This document shows, piece after piece, positions 1 to 7,626 of a stretch of DNA of 64,000 bases (within the stretch, counting starts at the first letter, position 1; the number at the start of each line of letters is the position of its first letter). This stretch comes from Caulobacter henricii (lineage in GTDB: Bacteria; Pseudomonadota; Alphaproteobacteria; Caulobacterales; Caulobacteraceae): NCBI RefSeq assembly GCF_001414055.1, contig NZ_CP013002.1:1426001-1490000 (forward strand), given 5' to 3'. The notes beneath the pieces are model-generated. The model saw only the letters and a program-made list of their open reading frames with translations. It made no database searches and had not been told where the DNA came from. The translations under genes were made by a program, and so were the position numbers.

Positions 1-750
1 GACACGCCTGACCGTCCGCGCGTTGACCGTCTGCGGTCGGTGACCCTCACTGCACAACTCGCACCCGGCTATACTGTCGAAGATGCCGTCAAGTTCCTGC
101 AGGAACAGGCGGCTGCCCGACCCACGCCAGGCGTCAGCATCAAATGGGGCGGACAGGCCAAGGACTATCTGGAAGCGTCCGGCGCAGTGGGCGTCGCTTT
201 TGGCTTGGCCCTGCTGCTGGTTTTCCTCGTTCTGGCCGCACAGTTCGAAAGCTGGATCCATCCGGCCGTGATCATGACGACCGTTCCGCTGGCGGTGCTC
301 GGCGGGCTGTTTGGTCTGCTGATGACAGGATCGACGATCAACACCTACAGCCAGATCGGTCTGATCATCCTGGTCGGCATTGCCGCCAAGAACGGCATTC
401 TGATTGTCGAGTTCGCCAACCAGCTTCGTGACGAGGGTCTCAAGGTGAAGGAGGCGGTGATCGAAGCCGCCGCCCTGCGGTTGCGCCCGATCATCATGAC
501 CTCTATTGCTACCGCCATGGGGGCCCTGCCTCTGGTCCTGTGGACGGGGGCCGGGGCCGGCAGCCGGCAGACGATCGGAGCCGTGATCTTCATGGGCGCG
601 ATCTTCGCCACCCTTCTGACCCTGTTCGTTGTGCCGGTGTTCTACAACCTTCTGGCGCGCTTTACGAAGTCTCCGGAGTGGACGGCGCGGCAGATCGAGG
701 ACTATGAAGCCCGGGAACAAAGCGGTGAGGGGCAATCCTCACCGGCATAA
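1..750 (+). CDS. RND efflux pump permease, C-terminal fragment (cut by window edge)
   Basis: This is the end of an inner-membrane proton-driven RND exporter of the AcrB/HAE1 type. The frame is open from base 1, so the true start lies outside the window. Visible parts are a periplasmic stretch with the ITAQL-like strand and GYTVEDAV segment, then the last transmembrane block with FLVLAAQFESW, MTTVPLAVLGG, the IGLIILVGIAAKNGILIVEFANQLRDEG helix-loop typical of RND permeases, and LRPIIMTSIATAMGALPL. It ends with a charged cytoplasmic tail. About 249 residues of the usual 1,000-1,050 are present. The thiamine enzyme gene starts 14 bases after the stop. The substrate cannot be told from this fragment. 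Confidence 0.93.
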   Translation, partial: DTPDRPRVDRLRSVTLTAQLAPGYTVEDAVKFLQEQAAARPTPGVSIKWGGQAKDYLEASGAVGVAFGLALLLVFLVLAAQFESWIHPAVIMTTVPLAVLGGLFGLLMTGSTINTYSQIGLIILVGIAAKNGILIVEFANQLRDEGLKVKEAVIEAAALRLRPIIMTSIATAMGALPLVLWTGAGAGSRQTIGAVIFMGAIFATLLTLFVVPVFYNLLARFTKSPEWTARQIEDYEAREQSGEGQSSPA

Positions 751-764
751 ACCGGTGAGGAAGC

Positions 765-3119
765 ATGCCTGACGGCTCAATGACCGCCAAGCGGCAGGAG
801 ATTGCGCTCCTGCGCCGTATAGAGGAACGCATTCTCTGGTTGGCGTCCTGGACGATCCACAACGCCAATCACCTGCGGGAGAGTCGTGACGGACTGAAAG
901 TCGGGGGGCACCAGGCGTCCTGCGCATCGATGACCACCCTGATGACCGCGCTCTACATGAAGGCGCTGCGGCCGCAGGATCGGGTGGCAGTCAAGCCGCA
1001 CGCCAGTCCGGTTTTCCACGCCATCCAGCATCTGTTCGGCCGTCAGAGCCTGGACAATCTCAAGCGTTTCCGGTCGCTAGGCGGGGCGCAGTCCTATCCG
1101 TCCCGTACCAAGGATGTCGATGACGTCGACTTCTCGACCGGGTCGGTGGGCCTTGGCGTGGCCATGACGGCCTTTGCCTCCCTGGCCCAGGACTATCTGG
1201 CGGCACGCGGGGCCGTAAAACCGGAATCCATGGGGCGGATGATATCGCTACTTGGCGATGCCGAGCTGGATGAAGGCAACATCTATGAGGCCCTGATCGA
1301 GGCCTGCAAACATGACGTTCGCAACACCTGGTGGATCGTCGATTACAATCGCCAGAGCCTGGACGCGACGACCCAGGACCGCATGTTCACGCGGTATGGT
1401 GAGATCTTCGAGGCCGCTGGCTGGACTGTGGAAACCCTCAAATGGTCCCGTCGTCAGCGCGATGCCTTCGCCAAACCGGGCGGAGAAGCCTTGCGGTCCT
1501 GGATCGAAACCGCCCCCAATGATCTCTATTCGGCCCTGACATACCAAGGGGGATCGGCCTGGCGCGAGCGTCTTAATGCCGATCTGGCTGAAGACCTCGC
1601 GGCACTGGCCCTGATCGCGTCCTACAAGGACGCAGACCTCGGTGAGCTGATGACCGAACTGGGCGGGCATTGTCTTGAGACCCTGCTCGAGGCTTTCGAA
1701 CGCGCCAGTCACGACGATGCTCCAAGGTTCTTCATCGCCTATACGGTCAAGGGCTTGCGGCTACCGTTCCAGGGGCACAAGGACAACCACGCAGGCCTGA
1801 TGACCCCGACACAGATCGCCGAGCTGCGGCAGCGTCTGGGCGTTGTCGCGGGCGAGGAGTGGGATCCTCTGTCTGGCCTGTCCAGCGCCGAACGCACCGC
1901 AATCAAGGGTCTGCTGGCCCGTGCGCCCTTTGCCGCAGATGTTGTGCGCCAGCATCAGGCCCCGTCTATCGCAACGCCCAGCGCCGACGAGCTGTTGGCG
2001 GCCGTGGCCGGAGGTGGGGAGCAGTCTACCCAGTCGGCGTTCGGCAAGGTGATGTTCGAGATTTCGCGCCGCAGCGACGAGTTCTCGGGCCGGGTGGTGA
2101 CCACCTCGCCCGACGTCACCGTCTCGACCAATCTGGGCGGGTTCGTCAATCGACGCGGCGTCTTCCATCGGCGGGCGCATGACGATGTCTTCAAGCGCCG
2201 CCGTATCCCATCGGCCCAGGTGTGGTCGATGGCCGAGACCGGTCAACATGTCGAACTCGGCATTGCCGAGAACAACCTGTTCATTGCTCTGGCGGCCCTG
2301 GGGCTGACAGCGCCGCTGTTTGGCGAACGTCTGTTTCCCGTGGGGACGTTGTACGATCCCTTTATCGCCCGCGGTCTCGATGCCCTGAACTATGCCTGCT
2401 ATCAGGATGCGCGTTTCCTGCTGGTCGCTACGCCCAGTGGCCTGACGCTCGCACCGGAGGGGGGCGCGCACCAGTCGATCAACAGCCCTGTGATCGGCAT
2501 GGCCCAGCCGGGGCTCGACACCTATGAGCCGGCCTTCGCTGACGAGACGGCGGTGCTTATGGCCCGTGCCTTCGAGCGCATTCAGGATCCGACGGGGTCC
2601 TCGACCTATTTGCGGCTTTCGACCCGGGCTCTTGTCCAGCCAGAGCGTACAGATGATTCCTGGCGAAAAGGCACCATCGACGGGGCCTATTGGCTCAGGC
2701 CGCCCCTGCCGGGTGCCCGCCTCGCGCTGGTCTTTAGCGGGGCTCTGGCCCCGGAGGCCCTGGCCGCCTTTGAAGCCCTGAAGGAGGACATGCCCGAGGC
2801 CGGTCTTCTGGCCGTGACGTCCGCTGATGTTTTGCATCGGGACTGGACCCGGAGTGGACGCGCGCGCTGGTCAGGCGAGGGTGCGCAGGGTTCGACCATC
2901 GAGACCCTGCTGTCGGACCTGGACCGCAATGCAGGCCTGGTCACCTTGACCGACGGCTCGCCCCTGGCGCTCTCGTGGCTTGGATCGGTTCGTGGCCAAC
3001 GCTTGCGGGCGTTGGGCCTGGAAACCTTTGGGCAGTCCGGGGACCTGCCTGACCTCTATGGCAAGTATCGACTGGATGCCGACGCCGTGCTCGACGCCTG
3101 CGCAGACCTGTTGGCCTAG
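765..3119 (+). CDS. AceE-like thiamine-diphosphate enzyme (pyruvate dehydrogenase E1 / transketolase family)
   Basis: The 784-residue cytoplasmic protein resembles homodimeric pyruvate dehydrogenase E1 (AceE), which decarboxylates a 2-oxo acid with thiamine diphosphate. The N-terminal domain has GGHQASCAS and the SxGLGVA segment. The cofactor motif runs from G164 (GDAELDEGN) to N195 (DYNRQ). The middle domain has ELGIAENNL, the glutamate region that activates the cofactor, and a transketolase C-terminal domain follows. It is about 100 residues shorter than E. coli AceE (887). A GAGGA ribosome site lies just before the ATG. No E2 or E3 gene is nearby, so a role in a standard dehydrogenase complex is not proven. 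Its stop overlaps the stop of the next, convergent gene. Confidence 0.8.
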   Translation: MPDGSMTAKRQEIALLRRIEERILWLASWTIHNANHLRESRDGLKVGGHQASCASMTTLMTALYMKALRPQDRVAVKPHASPVFHAIQHLFGRQSLDNLKRFRSLGGAQSYPSRTKDVDDVDFSTGSVGLGVAMTAFASLAQDYLAARGAVKPESMGRMISLLGDAELDEGNIYEALIEACKHDVRNTWWIVDYNRQSLDATTQDRMFTRYGEIFEAAGWTVETLKWSRRQRDAFAKPGGEALRSWIETAPNDLYSALTYQGGSAWRERLNADLAEDLAALALIASYKDADLGELMTELGGHCLETLLEAFERASHDDAPRFFIAYTVKGLRLPFQGHKDNHAGLMTPTQIAELRQRLGVVAGEEWDPLSGLSSAERTAIKGLLARAPFAADVVRQHQAPSIATPSADELLAAVAGGGEQSTQSAFGKVMFEISRRSDEFSGRVVTTSPDVTVSTNLGGFVNRRGVFHRRAHDDVFKRRRIPSAQVWSMAETGQHVELGIAENNLFIALAALGLTAPLFGERLFPVGTLYDPFIARGLDALNYACYQDARFLLVATPSGLTLAPEGGAHQSINSPVIGMAQPGLDTYEPAFADETAVLMARAFERIQDPTGSSTYLRLSTRALVQPERTDDSWRKGTIDGAYWLRPPLPGARLALVFSGALAPEALAAFEALKEDMPEAGLLAVTSADVLHRDWTRSGRARWSGEGAQGSTIETLLSDLDRNAGLVTLTDGSPLALSWLGSVRGQRLRALGLETFGQSGDLPDLYGKYRLDADAVLDACADLLA

Positions 3120-3469
3120 AGGCCTTCCAGCACGGTCATTCGCCGGATCAAGCCGTCAGCAAAGTCATAGGCCAGAACAGCTCGGGTGTCGGACCACAGC
3201 TGCCCTTCGCGGCTTCTGACGGCGTACTGGATTTCAAGTACGATCCGGGCCGGCGGTTCTTCACGAACCGTCACAAGCCGGGCGTCCAATTGCATGAGGT
3301 CGAACTGCCGGGCGAAATAGTCGATTACGGCCTGACGCCCCTGAACCTGGCCCCCTTCAAGACTGTCGGGCCATTGCGCTTCGTCATGCAGGACCGCGCC
3401 GAGGGCAGCGGCATCCCGAGCATTGAAAGCGTCATAGGCCTTGGCCAGAAGGGCGCGTTCTTGTCGCAA
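3116..3469 (-). CDS. Single-domain SnoaL/NTF2-like protein
   Basis: A 117-residue NTF2-fold (SnoaL-like) protein. It begins with the helix LLAKAYDAFNARD, followed by a WPDSLEGGQVQG turn, the helix AVIDYFARQF and antiparallel strands ending in a DGLIRRM strand. I chose the TTG at 3469 because AGGAAGC precedes it and it follows the upstream stop (TGA) by one base. An upstream TTG at 3493 would overlap the preceding gene by 23 bases. It is clearly homologous to the second half of that neighbour, so the pair looks like a tandem duplication. Family members include cyclases, isomerases and ligand-binding proteins; the substrate is unknown. Confidence 0.75.
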   Translation of the reverse strand: MRQERALLAKAYDAFNARDAAALGAVLHDEAQWPDSLEGGQVQGRQAVIDYFARQFDLMQLDARLVTVREEPPARIVLEIQYAVRSREGQLWSDTRAVLAYDFADGLIRRMTVLEGL

Positions 3470-3470
3470 A

Positions 3471-4193
3471 TCAGCTTCCTGAGAGCAGTGCAAAGGTCAT
3501 TTCGGCGATGAGGCCCTGGTCAAGCCGATAGCTTGCCGAAACCTGTCCCTCCCACTGTAAGTCACCCCGGGGGTCGTGGACGGTCACATGGACGATCGCG
3601 TCTGCACGGTCGTCAGGAAGGGGGTGCACCCACAGCAGTCTCGTACTGACCTGGATCTCCACAAACTGCCGGAGAAAATAGGCTCGGATCTGCTCGTGGC
3701 CCACCAGAAGGCCTTGGTCCAGACTCTCCGGGATACGGGCCTCTGGATGGAACAGGGCGACCACAGCCTCAATATCGTGGTCCTCAATGGCTCTATGCAA
3801 CGCACTAAGGACAAGGGTGACGGCCTTGTCCTGGCTGGCTTCGTCGCGCTGGGAGTCCATACGTGTGACCAGACCATCTTCGAGCGTGAAGATGTGCCGC
3901 ACTCGTGTTTCAGACCACACAGAGCCGTCGGATGCGCTGCGAATGGTCTGGTGGGCCAGGACCGCAACTCGACTATTCCCGAGAACCTGGACGTGGATCG
4001 GCGCGAATTCCGCGCGTAAGGCCGTGGTCTCATCGAGCGTGTAGTGGCGGAGAGCCGCCTTGCCGATCAGTCGGCTGTCGTCGATGTCGTTGGTCCAGTC
4101 GACATCGGCTGTCACCCTGGCGAAGAAATCATCGAACGCCCGGTTGTTGAACGCTTCGTAGAGTTCGAGAATCTGGGCTTCGCGGGATGTCAT
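3471..4193 (-). CDS. Double SnoaL/NTF2-like domain protein
   Basis: A 240-residue protein made of two NTF2-like domains. Domain one is about residues 1-118 (ILELYEAFNNRAFDDFF to LEDGLVTRMDSQRDEA). Domain two is about 125-240 (ALHRAIEDHDIEAVVALF, IPESLDQGLLVG, IRAYFLRQF, LDQGLIAEMTFAL). Domain two shares its PESL-x-QG and YF-x-RQF positions with the single-domain protein encoded next. There is no signal peptide, so it is probably cytoplasmic. The two genes are almost certainly co-transcribed. Function is unknown; a small-molecule isomerase or hydratase role is possible, but nothing in the sequence fixes it. Confidence 0.75.
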   Translation of the reverse strand: MTSREAQILELYEAFNNRAFDDFFARVTADVDWTNDIDDSRLIGKAALRHYTLDETTALRAEFAPIHVQVLGNSRVAVLAHQTIRSASDGSVWSETRVRHIFTLEDGLVTRMDSQRDEASQDKAVTLVLSALHRAIEDHDIEAVVALFHPEARIPESLDQGLLVGHEQIRAYFLRQFVEIQVSTRLLWVHPLPDDRADAIVHVTVHDPRGDLQWEGQVSASYRLDQGLIAEMTFALLSGS

Positions 4194-4253
4194 GTTGCCT
4201 GATCAATCGGTTCAGGCTGCCACCGGCTCAGCCGTCGCTCATGTGAGCCCTTA

Positions 4254-4299
4254 CAGGCCAGGATCAGCCCCACCTCAAGGAGGGTCTGATCCTGGCCTG
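4254..4299. repeat. 14-bp perfect inverted repeat (long hairpin) between two minus-strand genes
   Basis: The left arm 4254-4267 (CAGGCCAGGATCAG) is exactly complementary to 4286-4299, with an 18-base loop that can pair further (CCT/AGG). It lies between the cytochrome c stop (4324) and the double-SnoaL start (4193). No U-run follows on either strand, so it is not a classical intrinsic terminator. It could be a 3' stabiliser, a Rho-assisted end or a protein site. Confidence 0.7.
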
Positions 4300-4323
4300 C
4301 TGAGGGTTGAGCTCTGCCTGCGA

Positions 4324-4821
4324 TCATGTTGCAGGCTTGTAGCCCGTCTCGACCTTCAGATAGGCGATCAGATCGATACGATCCTTCGGGTCCTTCAGAC
4401 CGGCGAACGACATCTTGGTGCCGGGCATGAAACCGCGCGGATCTGCAAGCCACTTGTCCAGGTGTTCACCGTCCCAGACAAAGCCGGCCGCCTTGACGGC
4501 GGGGGAGTAGGCGAAGTCCGCAAGCGCACCGGCCTGTCTTCCGAACACGCCGTAGAGGTTCGGACCCGTCAGGGCAGGGCCGCCCTCTGCGATAGTGTGG
4601 CACGAGCGGCAAAGGGCGAACTTCCGCTGACCATTGGCCAGGTCGCCGCCATTGTAAGGGGCGGGAAGGGTGGCGAGCAGTGCGGCCTTTTCAGCGTCGC
4701 TCGGACCCGCTGTGGCAGTCGGAGCGGGCGCGGTTTTAGCCTCGGACCCGTTTTCGGTCTTTGAGCAAGCAACCAGGGACACGCTGAGTGCCGCGATAGC
4801 GGCGATTGGAAAAAGGCGCAT
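4324..4821 (-). CDS. Class I cytochrome c, predicted lipoprotein
   Basis: A 165-residue exported monohaem cytochrome c for electron transfer. The N-terminus has a hydrophobic signal ending in LVAC, with the lipobox cysteine at residue 19, so the protein is probably lipid-anchored in the periplasm. A linker rich in Ala, Pro and Thr follows. The haem motif is C71-R-S-C74-H75. TGPNLYGVFGRQAG, FAYSPAVK, PGTKMSF (the Met ligand region) and DLIAYL follow, as in mitochondrial-type/c2-like cytochromes. It is divergent from gcrA, with 287 bases between the starts. The redox partner is unknown; a membrane-anchored donor to a terminal oxidase is a reasonable inference. Confidence 0.9.
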   Translation of the reverse strand: MRLFPIAAIAALSVSLVACSKTENGSEAKTAPAPTATAGPSDAEKAALLATLPAPYNGGDLANGQRKFALCRSCHTIAEGGPALTGPNLYGVFGRQAGALADFAYSPAVKAAGFVWDGEHLDKWLADPRGFMPGTKMSFAGLKDPKDRIDLIAYLKVETGYKPAT

Positions 4822-4982
4822 GAAACTCTCCGAGCGACACTTGGACGCAAACTATGCGACGCCGCGCCACATTCAAATAAAGCCCCGGTTCTGGACCACA
4901 TTTTCTCGTATACCGGCGTTATGCCGTCAAGCTTCCGTAACGGTTCCAGCAGCACCCCTGCGACAATGATCGGTAGGTTTAT

Positions 4983-4987
4983 GATTC
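4983..4987. promoter_or_regulatory. GANTC methylation site upstream of gcrA
   Basis: A GATTC pentamer sits 122 bases before the gcrA start. GANTC is the CcrM adenine-methylation site in Caulobacterales, and GcrA acts at promoters carrying methylated GANTC. One pentamer can occur by chance, so the functional meaning is inferred from its position. Confidence 0.35.
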
Positions 4988-5018
4988 CACACACGAAAGG
5001 TGAAATCGCGAACCGTGG

Positions 5019-5027
5019 TTATGCACA
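5019..5027 (+). promoter_or_regulatory. DnaA-box match upstream of gcrA
   Basis: TTATGCACA matches the DnaA-box consensus TTWTNCACA exactly, 82 bases before the gcrA start codon. In Caulobacter, DnaA activates gcrA transcription, so the position fits. A TTGACG at 5035-5040 could be a -35 element, but I see no convincing -10. The rest of 4822-5108 holds no gene. Confidence 0.5.
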
Positions 5028-5108
5028 TATATATTTGACGGCCGTTAACCATGATCCTACCCAAAAGCGGCGGGGGGGCTGCCCCGCCTCGGGTTGGGAA
5101 AAAGTAAG

Positions 5109-5612
5109 ATGGATTGGAACGAGGAACGTACTGCGGTTCTGAAGAAGCTCTGGCTTGAAGGCATGAGCGCAAGCCAGGTGGCCCGACAGCTGGGCGGCGT
5201 CAGCCGGAGCGCTGTCATCGGCAAGGTTCATCGCCTTGGCATCACCGCTCGAGAGATGCCGGTACGCCCCCGGGCATCGTCCGCGCGCGTGTCGAACCGG
5301 GTCCAGGTCCGTGCGCGTTCCACCACGCCGATCGCACCGGTCCGAAACCCGGTCATCCGGGTGGCTCCGACCATCGTCGACCTCGAGCCCACCTCGGGCA
5401 TTCTTGGCCTCGAGACACACTCCTGTCGCTGGCCGATTGGCAATCCGGACCAGACGGATTTCGGCTTCTGCGGACGCGAGAAGCCGAAGCGCGGATCCTA
5501 TTGCGATCTGCATGCCCAGGGGGCTTTCCGGCGCTTTCAGTCCGCCGGCGAGATCGAGGCCTGGACGCGTCGGGGAGTCCCGGAAAAACGGGTCCAACAG
5601 CGCCTCGGTTGA
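5109..5612 (+). CDS. gcrA: GcrA-family cell-cycle transcription regulator
   Basis: A 167-residue DNA-binding protein. In Caulobacterales, GcrA binds sigma-70 RNA polymerase and activates promoters with methylated GANTC sites. The N-terminal helix-turn-helix reads MDWNEERTAVLKKLW, then SASQVARQLGGVSRSAVIGK and VHRLG, the family signature. A basic disordered linker follows, then the C-terminal cysteine-containing module HSCRWPIGNP, FGFCGREK and YCDLHAQGAF. I chose the ATG at 5109 because family members begin Met-(Ser/Asp)-Trp; a TTG 15 bases upstream is less likely. The family is almost limited to alphaproteobacteria. Some genomes carry paralogues, so this copy may not be the only gcrA. Confidence 0.88.
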   Translation: MDWNEERTAVLKKLWLEGMSASQVARQLGGVSRSAVIGKVHRLGITAREMPVRPRASSARVSNRVQVRARSTTPIAPVRNPVIRVAPTIVDLEPTSGILGLETHSCRWPIGNPDQTDFGFCGREKPKRGSYCDLHAQGAFRRFQSAGEIEAWTRRGVPEKRVQQRLG

Positions 5613-5663
5613 GGTCGACCCGTCCGCTCCAGAATTTTCACAGCCTGCTTTGAGTAGATCCCC

Positions 5664-5879
5664 ATGAACATGGTCCTCATCGAGAACACCGCCGGCAGCA
5701 GCCAGGTGATCACCATCATCGAGGAATTCGCCGGCCATTCTGTATCGCGCGATCTCAATCCCGGGGACGCGGCGCGAATTCCGGTCAGCCAATTCAAGTC
5801 GATCACGGTCCGAGAGACCTATCCAGACGACTGGCTTAGCCGCGGACGGGCCCGTAACCGGGCCGCCGCCAACGCCTGA
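5664..5879 (+). CDS. Small hypothetical protein downstream of gcrA
   Basis: A 71-residue open frame 51 bases after gcrA and directly before a strong terminator, so it probably forms the end of the gcrA transcript. It is predicted soluble, with mixed strands (VLIENTAGSSQVITIIEEF) and a basic tail (SRGRARNRAAANA). No ribosome site stands out, and the start could be either of two ATG codons at 5664 and 5670. I do not recognise the family. Confidence 0.5.
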   Translation: MNMVLIENTAGSSQVITIIEEFAGHSVSRDLNPGDAARIPVSQFKSITVRETYPDDWLSRGRARNRAAANA

Positions 5880-5905
5880 AGCCGTTTCATCCCCGGCCCT
5901 GACCT

Positions 5906-5937
5906 GGCCCCGCGAGCCTGCCTCGCGGGGCCTTTTT
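5906..5937 (+). terminator. Intrinsic terminator after the gcrA unit
   Basis: Arms 5906-5916 (GGCCCCGCGAG) and 5922-5932 (CTCGCGGGGCC) form an 11-bp perfect stem with a 5-base loop, followed by five T at 5933-5937. Confidence 0.9.
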
Positions 5938-6065
5938 CGAATCCAGGTGGCTTCTGATCCGAACCAGTGCGATCGCGCTCAATTTTACGTCGCGAGGGCC
6001 CGACCTTGGTTGCGTGGAGCCGGGTCACATGACATGAAGTCGCCCACGCGATCCGGGGGGACGAC

Positions 6066-6596
6066 ATGGTGGTGCAGGACGTTGGTGAAGATCATGCCCT
6101 GCCGCTGCCGAGCTATCTCGGATACCTGCTTTATCAGACCGAACAGCACCGGCGCGCCCTGGCATCCGACTGCATTGCCCGGCATGGCCTGACCTTCTCC
6201 AAATGGATCGCCATGATTGCCCTGAGGCGGTTTGGCGAATGCTCCATGACCCGCCTGGCAAAACTCTCGGCCAGCGATCGTACCACCCTGACCCGATCGA
6301 TTGATGGCTTGATCCGCGATGGTCTGGTTGAGCGCAAGACGTCACCTTCTGACCGTCGCATCGTCGTGATCAGTCTGACGCAGTCAGGCGAGGCCCTGCT
6401 CACCCGAATTCGCGCCGATATTCGCCCCCTCAACGCCGAAGTCTGCCGAGATCTGACCGCCGAAGAGCAGGCCGTGATGACTGGCTATTTGCGGAAGATG
6501 CTGGGCGGTTTGATCGAAGAGCCCGAGTGGAAGCAGGACGTTCTGGCATTCAATACGCCTCTTGAAGCCCTAACCGCCCAGGAGTTGTCGGCCTAG
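6066..6596 (+). CDS. MarR-family transcriptional regulator
   Basis: A 176-residue winged-helix repressor-type protein. An N-terminal dimerisation helix (YLGYLLYQTEQHRRALASD) is followed by the DNA-binding core: SMTRLAKLSASDRTTLTRSIDGLIRDGLV, then the wing SPSDRRIVVISLTQSGEALL, characteristic of MarR. The C-terminal helices complete the dimer interface. GGGGGGA just before the ATG serves as ribosome site. Its 3' end overlaps the convergent arfB gene by 4 bases. MarR proteins usually sense phenolics or oxidants. No obvious target gene is adjacent, so ligand and regulon are unknown. Confidence 0.88.
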   Translation: MVVQDVGEDHALPLPSYLGYLLYQTEQHRRALASDCIARHGLTFSKWIAMIALRRFGECSMTRLAKLSASDRTTLTRSIDGLIRDGLVERKTSPSDRRIVVISLTQSGEALLTRIRADIRPLNAEVCRDLTAEEQAVMTGYLRKMLGGLIEEPEWKQDVLAFNTPLEALTAQELSA

Positions 6597-7015
6597 TCGT
6601 CGCCTCTCGGCTTGCCGCGAAGGCTTTTGATGCCGGCCCGTTTTCCTTTGGTCTCCAGTCGCTTGAGCTTGCTGGAATAGGTGGGTTTGGTCGGTCTTCG
6701 GGGCTTGGGTTTCTCCGTGGCCCGTCGGATCAGCTCGATAAGGCGCTCCCGCGCCTCCTGCCGGTTCATTTCCTGCGAGCGGCTGCCCTGTGCAAACAGG
6801 ACGAGAACGCCGTCCTGGGTCATTCGGCTGCCGCCCAGGCTTTCAAGTCTCACCTTGACGTCTTCGGGTAGGGCTGGGGAGTTGCGGACGTCGAAGCGCA
6901 GTTCGATGGCCGTGGAGGTCTTGTTGACATGTTGTCCGCCCGGGCCGGACGCGCGAGCGGCCCGCTCGACAAGCTCATCGTCGTCGATCCGAAGCCAGCT
7001 GGTGATCTCGATCAT
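6593..7015 (-). CDS. arfB: Ribosome rescue peptidyl-tRNA hydrolase ArfB (YaeJ)
   Basis: A 140-residue release-factor-like protein that hydrolyses peptidyl-tRNA on stalled ribosomes. The catalytic GGQ motif is at residues 26-28 within ASGPGGQHVNKTSTAIELRF. The C-terminal basic tail (KPKPRRPTKPTYSSKLKRL) is the extension that enters the empty mRNA channel. Length and tail match ArfB and not a full release factor. The start ATG overlaps the stop of the upstream gene (ATGA), so the two are translationally coupled. Confidence 0.94.
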   Translation of the reverse strand: MIEITSWLRIDDDELVERAARASGPGGQHVNKTSTAIELRFDVRNSPALPEDVKVRLESLGGSRMTQDGVLVLFAQGSRSQEMNRQEARERLIELIRRATEKPKPRRPTKPTYSSKLKRLETKGKRAGIKSLRGKPRGDD

Positions 7016-7482
7016 CGGCGACCTCGTATGGCCTTCACGACCACCGTGTCGAGAGCCTGGAGGAACTTGCTGCGGTCCTGGGGACCGAAGGCCTTGGGGC
7101 CACTGGTGACTTCGCCCATTGAGCGCAGATGCTCGCCGATCGACCGCGAGGCCAAGGCTGAACCGATCATGTCCAGAGTGAAGATCCGGCCATTGGGAGC
7201 CAAGGCAGCCGCGCCAGCCTTAAGCACTCGATCGGCCAGCGGAATGTCATTTGTGACCGCGACGTCCCCCGGCTGAGCGCGTTCAGCAATCCAGTCGTCG
7301 GCAATGTCAGGGCCGGCATCGACCACGACCTGTTCGACTGCTGGGGTCACCGGAACCCGGATCCAGCTGTTGGAGACGACATAGGTCTTCAGGCCGTAAC
7401 GTGCGGCGACCTTGTAGACCTCATCCTTCACCGGGCAGGCGTCGGCGTCAATGAAGATCACGGGCGGTCGAGGGGCGTTCAC
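7012..7482 (-). CDS. YaiI/YqxD family protein (UPF0178, DUF188)
   Basis: A 156-residue conserved protein with the family hallmarks FIDADACPVKDEVYKVA, VVDAGPDIADDWIAERAQPGDVAVTNDIPLA and FTLDMIGSALA. The fold is PIN-like, with acidic residues near the N-terminus suggesting a metal-dependent nuclease, though the family is not well characterised. The start is GTG. It is coupled to arfB by a 4-base overlap. A small hairpin (7526-7542, CCCCTGA-AGA-TCAGGGG) lies upstream. Confidence 0.88.
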   Translation of the reverse strand: MNAPRPPVIFIDADACPVKDEVYKVAARYGLKTYVVSNSWIRVPVTPAVEQVVVDAGPDIADDWIAERAQPGDVAVTNDIPLADRVLKAGAAALAPNGRIFTLDMIGSALASRSIGEHLRSMGEVTSGPKAFGPQDRSKFLQALDTVVVKAIRGRR

Positions 7483-7626
7483 GGCGGGACTCTATGGCAG
7501 GGACGACCGCGCATAGCATGGACGGCCCCTGAAGATCAGGGGACGCATTGTAAGCCGACAATAATCGCGAGCCACGGCCACCGCCCTCTTGTGACCCGCC
7601 CTGAGAGGGCAAGGCCAATGAACGCA

